64,000 bases of DNA from Spiroplasma eriocheiris. GTDB lineage: Bacteria; Bacillota_I; Bacilli_A; Mycoplasmatales; Mycoplasmataceae. A program made the translations under genes and the position numbers. Position 1 is the first letter of the stretch, and every line of letters begins with the position of its first letter. The notes beneath the pieces were generated by a model. That model searched no databases, had not been told where the DNA came from, and saw only the letters and a program-made list of their open reading frames with translations. Positions 53,019-64,000 of this stretch are shown one piece after another. The stretch spans positions 930,001 to 994,000 of the forward strand of contig NZ_CP011856.1 in NCBI RefSeq assembly GCF_001029265.1. Direction: 5' to 3'.

Positions 53019-54083
53019 CTATTTAATAATATTTGTAATTAAATTTTTATAATCATGATAATCAAATCATAAATTTTGATTTCAATGATAATCAGTTTGC
53101 TTAATTTCATCCACTTTTAATAAATTAGTAATTACAAAATTTGGATTATATAATAAGGGGCGCCCAAACGCAATGGCATCAATATTGTTTACTAGTGCTT
53201 CATTAACATCGGCAATTGAATCAAAATTTCCGACAACTACAACTGGTTTTGTGGTTCATTTTTTAACTGTAACAGCAATTGGCAATCTAAATAATTTGGT
53301 CCCTAAATCAGCAATTACATCAGCCATTCTTACCCGAGCAATAGTTTCGCCACTTGAAACATGTCAATAAGAAACTTTTTCATCTAATAATTCTACTAAT
53401 GGTTGATATTCTGCTAACTCCATTCCGCCTTCCGCATGATCAGTAAATGAAACTCTAATTCCCACCGGGATTTGCACAACATCATAGATGTCATTAACAA
53501 TCTCAATGAGAAGTTGTGATCTTGTTATAATATCAGGACTTTTGATAACATCGTTTAATTTACTGTGAATTAGTTCTGATAAAAAATAACCATGAGCAGC
53601 ATGTAATTCTACAAAATCAAAGCCAGCTAATTTGGCGCGTTTGGCAGCATCAACAAATTGTTGTTTAATAATTTGCAGATCATCATGCGAAGCAATTTTC
53701 AATTGCTCTTGGTTTAAATAGTCATAAAATTTAGTTGCGCCAATAATAGGCATCGCAACTTCCGCTTTTGCGCCTGCATGATTTAACTGAATCCCAATAA
53801 TGGCATTTGCTTGTTTTGAAATATTTACAATACGTTGTAACCCTTCAATATGGCTATCACTTCAAATCCCCAAGTCTTTTTCTCTAATTCTACCATTTTC
53901 AGCAACAGCGGTTGATTCAACAATTATAGTCCCTACTCCCCCATAAGCACGAGCCCCATAGTGTTGAATATGAAAGTCATTTGCAAAACCATTAGTAGCC
54001 ATTAAGGTATCCATCGGAGCCATAACTGCTCGATTTCTGGCTGGTTTATCTTTTATAAATTCAAATCTATCAGTAAAGTTCAT
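53019..54083 (-). CDS. NADH:flavin oxidoreductase (OYE family), copy 2
   Basis: 354 aa. RFEFIKDKPARNRAVMAPMDT, HYGARAYGGVGTIIVESTAV, IGIQLNHAGAKAEV, GFDFVELHAAHGYFLSELIHSKLND and PVVVVGNFDSIADVNEALVNNIDAIAFGRPLL show a short OYE of YqjM-like type. Two UGA-Trp. Substrate unknown; the two copies in the window differ clearly in sequence (376 vs 354 aa). The gene is isolated; AAGCAGGAAA precedes the ATG. Confidence 0.88.
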
Positions 54084-54319
54084 TGTATTTCCTGCTTTCT
54101 AAATTAGTTATATCTTCATAATTTAACCTTAATTTTATTAATTTTAAACTATAGTGTTTCAAAATAGTCATTGGTACTTTATTAAATTTCCAATTCATTT
54201 GTAGTTATTGCTATAAAACAAATAATTGTTTTTATTTTAAATACTTAACTTTCTCAATAATTTTATCTCTTTTTTTTAAAAATATTCATCTTAATATTTT
54301 ATTCCGTCTCGGCAAAAAT

Positions 54320-55816
54320 TTATTCACGGATAATTTTAGATTTTAGTTTATTTTTAAAACTACTTCTTAATAGAATATTAATTTTAGGGACCAATAGCAC
54401 CAGGTGGTTACGATATTCGGCCAAAATAAAATCAGCGGCAAAGTAAAAGATTAATAATAACACTAATACTAACGAAGCACACGAAGTGAAAACAATTGTT
54501 GTAATATCATCAATGACATTTGCAAAATCACCCAGGGCCACAAAATTAGCGGTTGGGTTTTTGAAGGCAAAAATACCAATTTGATCTCACGATAAAATAT
54601 CATCAACACAGCGCACTAAGAATTCTGTCCCAAACAGCAGAATTTGGAAATAACCAACAATTGGGTCCCCCGTTGGCGAACGGTATTTTCATTCACAAGT
54701 CATCGCAAATAAAATATAGTAACACATTGAATAAGCTAACCCATTAATAACTTGTAAGGCTAAGTAGGCATCGGGTGAATGGTTAAAAGCAGAAATTGTA
54801 AAGAAAGCAAACCATAATAATAACCCAATCCCAAAAAAATATTTTGCTCCTAATTTATTATATAATCAGTTACATGCTAAATAAGAACCAAAAACTTGGG
54901 GAATTAAAAATAACTGGTTATTTAACCGAATAAACTGGTCGACCATCGCCCCGCTATGATATTTCTCTCAAGTCCGCTGTCCTAATAATCAAATATAAAT
55001 GTTAGATTGGGAAATCTCTTTCATCCCAATGATAAAAAATAATAACGCAAAAATAATAATAACTTTTTTTCATTTAAAAGGCTCTAAAATTTCGCGTTGT
55101 TCAGCGGTAAAAGGTAACGATGTAAACTCCCCTCTCCGTGAATAAAAAAGATAAAAGAATAAGGCCACACAAATTGATAACAATGATAACGAACCAATAA
55201 TTCCGATAATTCCATGGTTACTAATTTTATTAACTAAACTATAGGTAAAAATATTATGGAAGTCAATTCCAGCTAAAATAGCGAACGTCATAATGGGAGC
55301 TACCAAACTAACTGTTTTAAACGGAAAAAACTTTTTCGCAAAAATTTCATTATAGGTTAAATAAAAACTACTTAAATTAGTGATTCCCAATCCTAACAAA
55401 ACACAAGCAGTAATTTGGGTCTCAAAAGATGGATAAATTACTAATAATAAAACTCCCAAAATAATAGCAATATAAACTGATAACCGGTAAACTTCCCAAA
55501 CTTTTTTCTTACGGAACAAGACAATTAAATTAATTGGAATCATTGCTACTAACGCATAAAATAACGTTGACATTACAAACAAGGCTCCCAACCCACTTAG
55601 TTTATCAATGTTTAACGCTTTTAACGTAAAATTAAAATCATAATTATTGGATAGAATTAAAGATAAGGCAAATCAAAAACAGAAAGTTTGCGCAAAAAAG
55701 ATCTTTTGACTATTGGAGCGAAAAACATGATTTTTAATTAGCATCAAAATATAGAACACCATAATTAATACTAATACAATTGGATTAAAAATAAAGATGT
55801 CTCAATTTGTTTGCAT
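54320..55816 (-). CDS. Polytopic membrane protein, 498 aa
   Basis: Not firmly recognised. About twelve hydrophobic segments spread along the protein, with short basic loops (FRKKKVWEVYRLS, YSRRGEF, SRNHL) and a hydrophilic end (RSSFKNKLKSKIIRE). The size and number of helices suit an MFS-type transporter, but no MFS signature is plain. Many UGA-Trp codons. It stands alone between OYE copy 2 and the ABC cassette, in the same direction. Confidence 0.72.
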
Positions 55817-55899
55817 GCTTACCTCACTTGCTTAAAAGTAATTATAGCACAATATAATTTCATTAACCCTATTAAACACTATATTAATTTATTTTGCAA

Positions 55900-57687
55900 C
55901 TATAAAATATTGCGTTTAATAATAATAATAATAATAAAATAGCTAAGAAATAATAAAACCACACTAAAAGTAAGATAACTGATAATTATTGGTTTTGCAT
56001 TTAAAAAAAATTGGTAATTACTAGTAATTTTGCCATTCCCAAGTTCCAGGGGAAAATCTTGGTAACTCATTAAATAATTCCGCTGATTTGTAAAATCAAT
56101 CACACTATTACTTAGGGGAACAAACCAATATTTATTAACGGGTAAAAACATTGTTCATAACTGATTTCAATGTTCTAAAACATTAATGATGGATAATTCC
56201 CGATAAAGATGCATTAACTTAACATAATGTTGCCAATTACTATCAACTGTTAAAAACTGCGTGGTGATAATCTTATAATCTAGGACTTTTTTAATTATAT
56301 TATCTTCCAACTCTTTAAAAACATAAAAAACATTGTTTTCAAATAACTTCATAATTGCTAACGAAAACTGACTATCATTTGCCACATAATTAGATTTTTG
56401 CCCGACAAAATTAGCTAGGAATAAATTTTGAAAAATATCAACTGGATCATAATTCTGCTCATGATAACTATTTTGATCAACTGTTAGCCAGTTATTATTA
56501 GGATCAAAGACATATAGCGAACTAGTAGTTGATAATTTTAGATTATAAAAAGTATTCCAATCAACAATTTTTTGGTAGTTATCAACTAAGGTTTTTAACT
56601 CATGCTGATAAATATTGTGGTCATTTAAATCATCATAAGATTTAAAAAAATACTGGGAACTAATATTTAAGGTAATTGTCGTTGTTGTTCCAGCCCCTAA
56701 ATCAGTATTAATAATACTATTGATATCAGTCCCATTATATGTTCCCTTTCAGGCACTAACATTATGCGCAGTTAATTTAAGATGTTTTTCGGCAGTTAAC
56801 CCCAACTGGTGGTTAATAAACATCAAACGGTTTAACCGTAAACTTTCATCATCTTGGTTAACTAAAATCTGGGTTAATTGGTTAATAGTTTTCTTTGCAT
56901 AAAAATCATACAATGCTGTAGTTAAGTGGGGATAACTAATCAGATTATTTTTCAACATTTGTGGAAATAATAATGTTGTTTTAATATCACTAACATGGTA
57001 TTTATTATCTCCATATTTTAGCGAAATATTATCACTCATTGCAAAAATTAAGGTATAGGGAATGCCCCCAATTAAAAATAAACTACAAAAAATAATTACA
57101 ATTAGTAAAACAACTTGAAAGTGTAAAAAAGAAATTGCAAATAAAATTCCGCTCGCGGCTAAAAAACTAAAGAATAATAAATAAATAATTAACTTAATTA
57201 GCATTGTTGTTAGGAGATTGCAATTTGCAGGATTAAAACTAAGCGCCGTAAAAATAAGATTTATTATTAACGGAATTCCAAGTCCAATGATTAGAAATAA
57301 CAAAATTGAAATCCACAACGCAATTAATTTTAATAAAAATAACATTGATTTGTGGTACGGTTTTGATATTAATAACAAATATGTGCCATCTTGAAATTCC
57401 CGAGCAAAAATTTTAATTGCAATAAAGAGAATAAATAATAAAACTAATAAATTGGTTAAGATTAAGACACCATATTGAAAATTAATAATTAGTTTATTTA
57501 AATCATTAGTTGCTAAGATTAAATATAAGGTTAATCCTCCCATTAAAACTAATGCTAATCCTGTCAGTAATAAAATCGACATTGATTTTCAAATTTTAAA
57601 AAGAGCAAACAAGATTATTGACCAGCAAGAACTTTTTTTATGGGAATAATTTAAAGCAGCATGGTTAGAATTAAGATTAGTTTTCAT
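55900..57687 (-). CDS. ABC transporter permease with large extracellular domain (copy 1)
   Basis: 595 aa, ABC-2-type permease. N-terminal block of about six TM helices (40-260) contains REFQDGTYLLLISKPYHKSMLFLLK, the ABC-2 pattern E-x-GT-x-x-LL-x-S-x-P-x-x-R/K. Then a soluble domain of about 300 residues (270-565) and a single C-terminal TM (AKPIIISYLTFSVVLLFLSYFIIIIII) ending in KRNIL. It shares this plan and the motif LMSYQDFPLEL with the paralogue at 60.4-62.2 kb. The start is two bases after the lipoprotein stop, so translation is coupled. Several UGA-Trp. Confidence 0.85.
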
Positions 57688-57689
57688 CA

Positions 57690-59324
57690 CTATTCAGCGC
57701 TAAGATTAATAAGCAACGGTAAATATGTTGAATCAGCAATTTTATAACCGGTTGTCATTCATTGACCAATGGCCCCAAATGATAAAATAAAATTTCATCC
57801 CGTAACACCTTGATTTGCTGGATTATGATAAGGAACTAATCATTGAGAATCATTTTGTTTTTGTAAACAAGGGTCATTCCCACTATCATAATAAATCCGA
57901 TCATTTAAACCATTAAACAAATCAATATCTGGTAATGTCTGCACATCTTTTTGGGTTTTAAAATCACTGATTAATAGCGGTAAAAAATTATTTAAATGAC
58001 TATTATTGGGATCTTTTAATTTATTACTTAGATCCTGATTAATGGTAATCGCAACTTGGGGTAGCTGTTGATTAGAAGTGAAATGGAAATAATTAAAAAA
58101 CTTCACGACAATGTTTGCAAAGTTATCTAATTTTTGTTGCATACCCTGTTTAGAAGCTTTTAAATCTAAAGCTAGGGCTGTTCCCCCTTTGGTTACCACC
58201 CCTGATAATGGTAATCCCGCGATGGTAATAATATTAAGGTTAATCTTAAAATTAGCTAAGTCAAAAACATCCCCACTACTAAAAATTGACGAAATTTTTA
58301 AAAAGAACTGTTCAAAATTAGCAATGGTAATTTTACTAGGATCATAACCATTTCCCGTTCAATTTCAGGGAGCGCTAGCAGCAGTCACTGGCTCAACTCC
58401 GTTGGTCGTATTATTAACCCACTGACTTAATAAGGTAATAAAACTTTGACTATTATCATATTTAATATAGCTTAAATAATTTTGTAAAGCCGGCAGGGTT
58501 TTAATCATCGCTTGAAAACCATTTAGAACAAGATTATTAACTACTGGGCCATTTTTATTATCATCAAAATTAATCTGGAATTTTTGGAAAATATTATAGA
58601 ATTTAGACTGTGGATCATCAATGGTAACATTTTGTAAGTTATTAAAATAACCAATTGTCGCATCGGAAATAATTCCAATAATTTTACCAATCGTATTTTT
58701 AATAGCATCCACCCGGTCAGTAGCAATAAATTTAATATTATAATCAATATTTGAACTATAAGTTTTATATTGGACAGTATAGCGTAAAGCAATATTAATT
58801 GTTACCGCGGTTGCTGTTTTAATTGAAGGATCATTAATCAAACTAGCTAACGTATCAAGGTCAATATAAGTTGCACTAATTTTAACGGGCGTAGCTGCTA
58901 ACACCAAGGGATCGCTCGTTAAATAATAAGCAGCATATTGATGTTTAATTTTAGCATTAATTGAATTATTAAAATACTGTTTAAAATTATAATATAAATA
59001 TTGGAGCGCGGAACCATAATTAGCGTCCTCGTAATTCAAATTAACATCTGGTTTTTCTTTAGAGACTAATTTGGCAATGGCACTAAATGCCGGTTGCACT
59101 CCTCCTAATGTAATATCAATGATATTATTTTGTTGAGCACTATAGTCATTTAAATCAGATAATGATTCTTCTTCAATTTTGGATAAGGTTTTTAAATCAT
59201 TATTGATATCATTATCACCCCCACCGGAGTCAGCATTATTATTTATTGGTTTACATCCAACTAAACTAACACCAGGGGCGGTTGTTAATAAAATAATTCC
59301 TAAATAAGTTAAAAGTTTTTTCAT
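57690..59324 (-). CDS. Lipoprotein of the ABC cassette, 544 aa
   Basis: Lipoprotein: MKKLLTYLGIILLTTAPGVS signal and lipobox LVGC (Cys about 24), then an acidic Gly/Asn linker (NNNADSGGGDNDINND) and a secreted domain. No known family; not a recognisable sugar or peptide binding protein. It has a hydrophobic TVDxxx-free body with repeats like INFDDNKNGPVVNNLVLNG and INQDLSNKLKDPNNSH. UGA-Trp several times. Start ATG 59322-59324 after AGGAGATG. It is probably the substrate-binding or surface partner of the two permeases. Own promoter and hairpin leader upstream. Confidence 0.85.
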
Positions 59325-59350
59325 CTTTTGTTCATCTCCTTTAATTAAAT

Positions 59351-59413
59351 AAAAAACACCAATCATATTAAAAACTAATATCACTGGTGTTTTAAACACT
59401 CTTATATAATATA
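59351..59413 (-). promoter_or_regulatory. Promoter and leader hairpin (shared element, copy 2)
   Basis: Minus strand: -10 TATATT (59408-59413), with TTATTA at 59432-59437 as likely -35 (18-base spacer), then GAGTGTTTAAAACACCA (59385-59401), identical to the element at 30281-30297, a hairpin whose arms AAACACCA and TGGTGTTT enclose ATATTA/TAATAT, and a T-run. This may also serve as terminator of the ATPase gene. The region also reads as an in-frame extension beginning MFKTPVILV. Confidence 0.6.
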
Positions 59414-59468
59414 AGTTTATCATTATCTAAATAATAACTTTTTTCCCTTCTTAAAACTTTTTTCTTGT

Positions 59469-60401
59469 CTAACTATGGTAATCAAATTTAATATTGAGTT
59501 TTTTAAATAAAAAATTAAATGAAAACTCTACTTCTTTGATTTTATAAATTTTAATTTGATATTGTAAAGCATACTGGGTAATATAATATAAATCCAGAGG
59601 GCTGCGAATAACAAAATTTAATTGTCTATTTTCAGCTTCATACCAACTAGGAATTCGGTAATATTGAAAATATTTTTGGATTGCTAGTTGGTTGTTACTT
59701 GTTAACGCATAAGTATTTTGTAAATTAAATTTTTTAATGGAACCCGTATAATATTGTTTACCCATCATAATCATTGTAAATTCATCAATATAATTTTTTA
59801 TCTCATCTAATAAGTGGGAAGAAAAAAAGACAGTTTTCCCTTGTAAGGTTAATCTTTTTAAATATTGAATAATTTTTTTACGATTATCAATATCTAATCC
59901 GGATTCTGGTTCATCTAAAATAATAATATCCGGATCATGAATAATTCCCTGGATAATCATAATCCGTTTTTTCATCCCGCTGGAAAATGAATTAACATCG
60001 CGATCACGAAATTCTCATAAATCTAATGACATCATCAATGTTTTAATTCGATTTTTTAAGTAGCTACCACGCAAACCATTGGTTCTTCCTAAATATTTGA
60101 GAAAATTATACGCTGAGATTTTTTCTGGAAATGTTAAAAACTCCGGAACATAACCAATTCTTTTCTTAATTTTAATGGCATTATTTTTGTAGCCATTGAT
60201 GGTAATATTTCCCTTGAATCCTTTTAATCCACCAATTAATGATTTAATTAATACTGTTTTCCCACTTCCCGATGCTCCTAGAATGGCATGCATTTTACCA
60301 GAATGGACAATAAAATTAAACGGTCCCACGATATTTTTTTTAAATTTCTTTTGAAAATTAGTGACTTGAATGGTGGGAATTAACATTAGTTTATTTGGCA
60401 T
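59469..60401 (-). CDS. ABC transporter ATP-binding protein
   Basis: 310 aa. Walker A GASGSGKT (about 51), signature NSFSSGMKKR (a variant of LSGGQ), Walker B IIILDEPESGLD and switch HFFSSHLLDEI. GYVPEFLTFPEKISAYNFLKYL is the Q-loop and helical region of ABC-2 exporters. C-terminal about 90 residues (MMGKQYYTGSIKKF...FKKLNIKFDYHS) are the usual ABC-2 ATPase tail. Start ATG 60399-60401 follows AAGGAGG. It is 16 bases after permease copy 2. Two UGA-Trp. Confidence 0.93.
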
Positions 60402-60417
60402 TATAATTTCCTCCTTG

Positions 60418-62217
60418 TTAGGTAATACTTTTTCGAGCAATAATTATTATTGCTAATAGCAAACAACAAATACTAATAGCTAAGTAAAGATAAATTAAGG
60501 TTTTAATTTTTAAATAATTTTTGGTTTGCAAAATAATCTTATGTTGAGCATCTAATACTAAGGGAAAGTCTTGATAGCTCATTAGTTTGTTTTTTTGACT
60601 ATCAAAATCAATAAAACTATTAGCAAATGGCTGAAATTGATATGGTTCATAACTAATCATGGTCGTTCATATTTGGTTTCAATGTTCAAGTAAATTAAAT
60701 TTTGTAATTAATTGGTACACTGTTGTTAAATTTTGATATTTTTTTCAGTCTTGATTAATCTTTACCGTAGCTAGTTGCAAAATTTTATAATCATAAACTT
60801 TTTGTAGGATATTATCCTCTAATGTTTTTACAACATAAAAGACGGGGTTTTTAAAATAATGGTCCAAACTCTGAATAAAATCAGGACTAGCTAAATATTG
60901 CGAACTAACATGTTCATAATTACTGCTAAAGATCGCTTTAAAAATATTAGCGGGATTAATATTTTTTTCCTGGTATGATAAATTATCAATGGTAAAATAA
61001 GTGTTATCATTAAAAAGCATTAATGAATTAGTATTATTTAAATAATAATGGTAATAATAATCTCAATTAGGGGTTTGGGCTTTAGTGCTCGCAATTAAAT
61101 TTAGTAATTCCTGGTCAATAACATTATGGGAGTTAAGTTCTTGGGAAGTTTTAAAACCATAATCACTGCCTAAGGTTAAATCAAGAGTAGTATCACGGGA
61201 TGGTGATGCTTTTTGATCAGCACTAATAATATCATTAATATTTTGATTTTTATAGGTTCCTAGCCATGATGTAATTTTGTTGGCATGAAAAGTAACGGTA
61301 ATTTTTTTTGTTAATCCTAGTGATTGGTAAAATAACAACCGGTTCTTTTTAAGAAGATTACTATCTGTACCATTAATAATTGCTTGCAAATCACTAGGAC
61401 TATCCTGGGCATAAAAATCATAAATTTTTTTTGTTAACACCGGATTAGCAATCTTATTATCTTGTAAATCTTCCACAAACAAGATTGTTTCACGAAGGCG
61501 ACTGACAGGATAAGTGCCCCCACCATCCGTAAAAGTTATTTCAATATTATTACTCAAGGTACTAATTAATGAATAAGGAAGACCCCCTAATAAAAATAAA
61601 CTACAAAAAATTGTGACAATTAAAATTACAATTTGCGAAGAAAAAATTGAGAGAGCACAGATAATTCCATTGACAGCTAAAAATGATAACATCATCGTAT
61701 ATTTTAATAAATTAACCAGCAATTTTAATATCTGGAGATAAAATATTGGTTTTAAACTAACATGATAAACTACTAAACTAATAAGATAGCCAGTTAATAA
61801 TATTAAACCAATGAAAAAAGCAAGGCAAATTCATAATGCTAATAGCTTTAAGAAAAAAATGGTTAACCGATGATATGGTTTTGAAATTAATAACAAGTAG
61901 GTGCCATCTTCTAATTCACGACCATAAAATTTAATGGCGCCTAATAAAATAAAAATAAGTAAAAAAATATTACTAAAGATAATAACTTCATATTGAAAAT
62001 TAACAATAAAATTACTATATGTTGGCGAAATTATTAATAATGTAACTAAAAAAGCATTAAATAATAAAACTGCTAACAGCATTAATACTCAGATGGTGAT
62101 GCTTTTTGTTACTTTAAAAATTGCAAACGAAATGATCGCCCAAAAAGCCCGTTGACGAGGTGGTAATTGGGACTGGGAGCGTTGAGGGTGGGGATTATGA
62201 GACACATTATTTTTCAT
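60418..62217 (-). CDS. ABC transporter permease with large extracellular domain (copy 2)
   Basis: 599 aa, paralogue of the permease at 55.9-57.7 kb with the same plan: about six N-terminal TM helices with RELEDGTYLLLISKPYHRLTIFFLKLLA, an extracellular domain (about 245-565) including DGGGTYPVSRLRETILF and LMSYQDFPLVL, and a final TM (IKTLIYLYLAISICCLLLAIIIIARKSIT). The N-terminus is Pro/Gln/Arg-rich (SHNPHPQRSQSQLPPRQR). Start ATG 62215-62217 with AAAGGAAT. First gene of the cassette. Many UGA-Trp. Confidence 0.85.
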
Positions 62218-62254
62218 CGTTATTCCTTTACTTATTGAAAAAGATAAATTAAAT

Positions 62255-62299
62255 AAAAAAACAAATAGCACTAACTTATGGGTGTTAGGTACTATTTGT
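62255..62299 (-). terminator. Terminator after argS
   Basis: Stem ACAAATAG (62261-62268) with CTATTTGT (62292-62299), inner CTAAC/GTTAG, then a T-run on the minus strand. It precedes the ABC cassette. Confidence 0.7.
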
Positions 62300-62334
62300 A
62301 CTCTGTTAACTATTTAATTTACAAGATTATTATA

Positions 62335-64000
62335 TTACATTTTTTCCATAACATCAACACCAATTAGGTTAAAAGCATTACTTAAAACTTGGTAAACAAC
62401 TTGAATAAAACATAAACGTTGTTTTGTTAATGCTAAGTTTTCTAAATTAATAACTTTAAATTCATTGTAATAAGAATGGAACTGACGAGTAATATTTTGA
62501 ATATAATCACAGATTAAATGGGGCTGGCGCATTTTCGCACTGGATTCAACATAACGGTTAAATAAATCAATATCATTTAACAAGTTTAATTCTTTATCCG
62601 TTGTTAATAATTCAAATGAACTAACATCATCAAAACTAATATTATTAGCAGCGGCCTGCTTTAACACACTATTACAACGGGCAGTGGCATATTGGGCGTA
62701 GTAAACCGGATTTTTTGAAGAATGTTCTTTTAGTAAACCAACATCTAAGTCCATATGACTTTGCGGTGTTTTACTTGATAACATATAACGAATTGGATCC
62801 ACCCCAATTTCTTCAATTAAATCAATTAACCAAACTGCTGTCCCTTTTCGTTTACTCATTTTATATTCTTGACCATCTTTTAATAACCGTACCATTTGAA
62901 TCATATCAATTTCTAAGATATCTTTGGGATAACCTAGTAACGCTAAACCAGCTAACATCCGAATAATATAACCATGGTGGTCTCCTCCTCAAAAGTTAAC
63001 TAAGTGGTCGGCTTTACTACGTTGTAAACGTTCATTATGAACAGCTAAGTCCGGAGTAATGTATGTATAATCACCATTATTTTTGACTAATACCCGGTCT
63101 TTTTCATCACCAAAGTCAGTTGTTTTTAACCAGAGTGCCCCATCTTTATGATAGGTTTTCCCTAATTTATCATACTGCTCTAGAACGGCATCAATTTTTC
63201 CCCCCGCATAAATTGCTTTTTCGGATGAATAATATTCAATATCAACACGGAATAGTTTTAATTGTTCTTTAATAATGTCTAAGAATAATGCTACTGATTC
63301 ATTTCGGAAAAGTTCGTGGGCAACAGGATCACTTAACTTGTAATCTTCACCATAAGTTAAGTCAACATATTTATCTTGATATTTATCAACAAATTTTTGG
63401 GCAACATCAAGATACATATCACCCTTATATGCCTCTTCGGGAGGGGTAACTTCTTTGCCCAGTAAAGTTTGATAGCAAGTAAAAACAGTAATTGCTAAAA
63501 TATTAATCTGGTTTCCCGCATCGTTTACATAGTATTCAGTTTGGACATTAAAACCAGCAAATCGTAAAATTCGGGCCACACTATCCCCAATGGCTCCGTT
63601 CCGCGCATGCCCAATGTGTAAAAAACCAGTGGGGTTTGCCGAAACAATTTCTAAATTATAAGTATAATTTTTGGGTTGAGATTTTCCATAGTTTGTTTTT
63701 AAAGTTAATACATCAGTCATTATTTTATGTAATTGCGCATTGGCAATTGTAAAATTGATAAAACCTGGTCCCGCTAAACTAATTTCTTTAAAACTTTGTT
63801 GGTCCTTTTCCTTAATATAGCTAATAATTTCATTCGCAATTTCGCGCGGATTGGCTTTTAAATCTTTCGCTAATAATAAGGCTAGGTTCGTTGATAAGTG
63901 CCCAAACCCTTCTTGACGAGGTTTTTCAATAATTATTTCTTTCTCTAAATTTTTGCTTGCTAAATAGCTCGCTAGTAAATCTTCAACAATCTTAATATTA
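62335..64000 (-). CDS. argS: Arginyl-tRNA synthetase, partial (start beyond window)
   Basis: Class I synthetase charging tRNA-Arg. About 555 residues visible; the first codons lie beyond base 64000. The visible N-terminus is the tRNA-binding Add1 domain ([20 protein letters not shown]), then [20 protein letters not shown] (HIGH motif), [54 protein letters not shown] and [14 protein letters not shown] (KMSK motif), ending with the anticodon-binding helices. UGA-Trp at 62986-62988. Terminator follows the stop. Confidence 0.96.

Noticed and set aside
1-64000. tRNA, rRNA, insertion sequence, prophage, replication origin
   Set aside because: None was seen on reading both strands; gaps are short and AT-rich.

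Overview
The window is from a wall-less mollicute, most probably a Spiroplasma. The DNA is strongly AT-rich. UGA is read as tryptophan throughout: nearly every housekeeping gene carries in-frame UGA where family alignments expect Trp (for example the Trp-Trp of sigma-70 region 2 and several positions in PolC and PflB). The gene set fits: a sec/lipoprotein surface, sugar PTS, fermentation genes and no peptidoglycan genes, but retained MEP isoprenoid enzymes (Dxr, IspH) with UppS. All coordinates below are for reading frames with UGA as Trp.

Layout. 1-1.1 kb: edge of a Pr6Pr-like membrane protein and a small unknown gene. 1.2-9.8 kb: ispH on the plus strand, convergent with the classic Firmicutes macromolecular-synthesis operon era-recO-glyS-dnaG-rpoD-trmK-nif3 (minus). 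10.0-11.1 kb: a membrane-anchored polysaccharide deacetylase and a small membrane protein (plus). 11.2-22.1 kb: pyrH-frr-plsY-uppS-cdsA-dxr-rseP-polC (minus), i.e. translation recycling, phospholipid and isoprenoid synthesis and replication, with terminator-like hairpins after frr and plsY. 22.2-25.3 kb: ffh and rny. 25.5-30.1 kb: a DMT permease, ferritin, an old-yellow-enzyme homologue and lgt. 30.3-31.1 kb: an unknown gene behind a striking leader hairpin. 31.1-34.7 kb: pflB and a formate/nitrite channel; pflB lacks its glycyl-radical end. 34.8-36.9 kb: engB, a SpoU methyltransferase and an unknown gene. 37.0-37.9 kb: a HEPN-like gene interrupted by a frameshift in an A-tract. 38.1-45.7 kb: a six-gene operon of PTS EIICB, two M17 aminopeptidases, a Pro-aminopeptidase, an RpiR regulator and a MalY/PatB-like protein without the usual PLP lysine. 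45.9-54.1 kb: membrane proteins, a lipoprotein, PepV, HemW, a Gln/Asn-rich membrane protein and a second OYE homologue. 54.3-62.2 kb: a polytopic membrane protein, then a permease-ATPase-lipoprotein-permease ABC cassette. 62.3 kb to the end: argS (start outside the window).

Most of the window is ordinary core genome. The parts worth a second look are: the shared leader element at 30.3 kb and 59.4 kb; the HEPN-like gene with an A8 slippery site; the same kind of A-tract frameshift at the start of the PTS gene; the truncated PflB; the lysine-less MalY homologue inside a malXY-like operon; a roughly 50-residue insertion in sigma region 4; and the ABC cassette with large extracellular permease domains. 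I saw no tRNA, rRNA, CRISPR, insertion sequence, prophage or replication origin.
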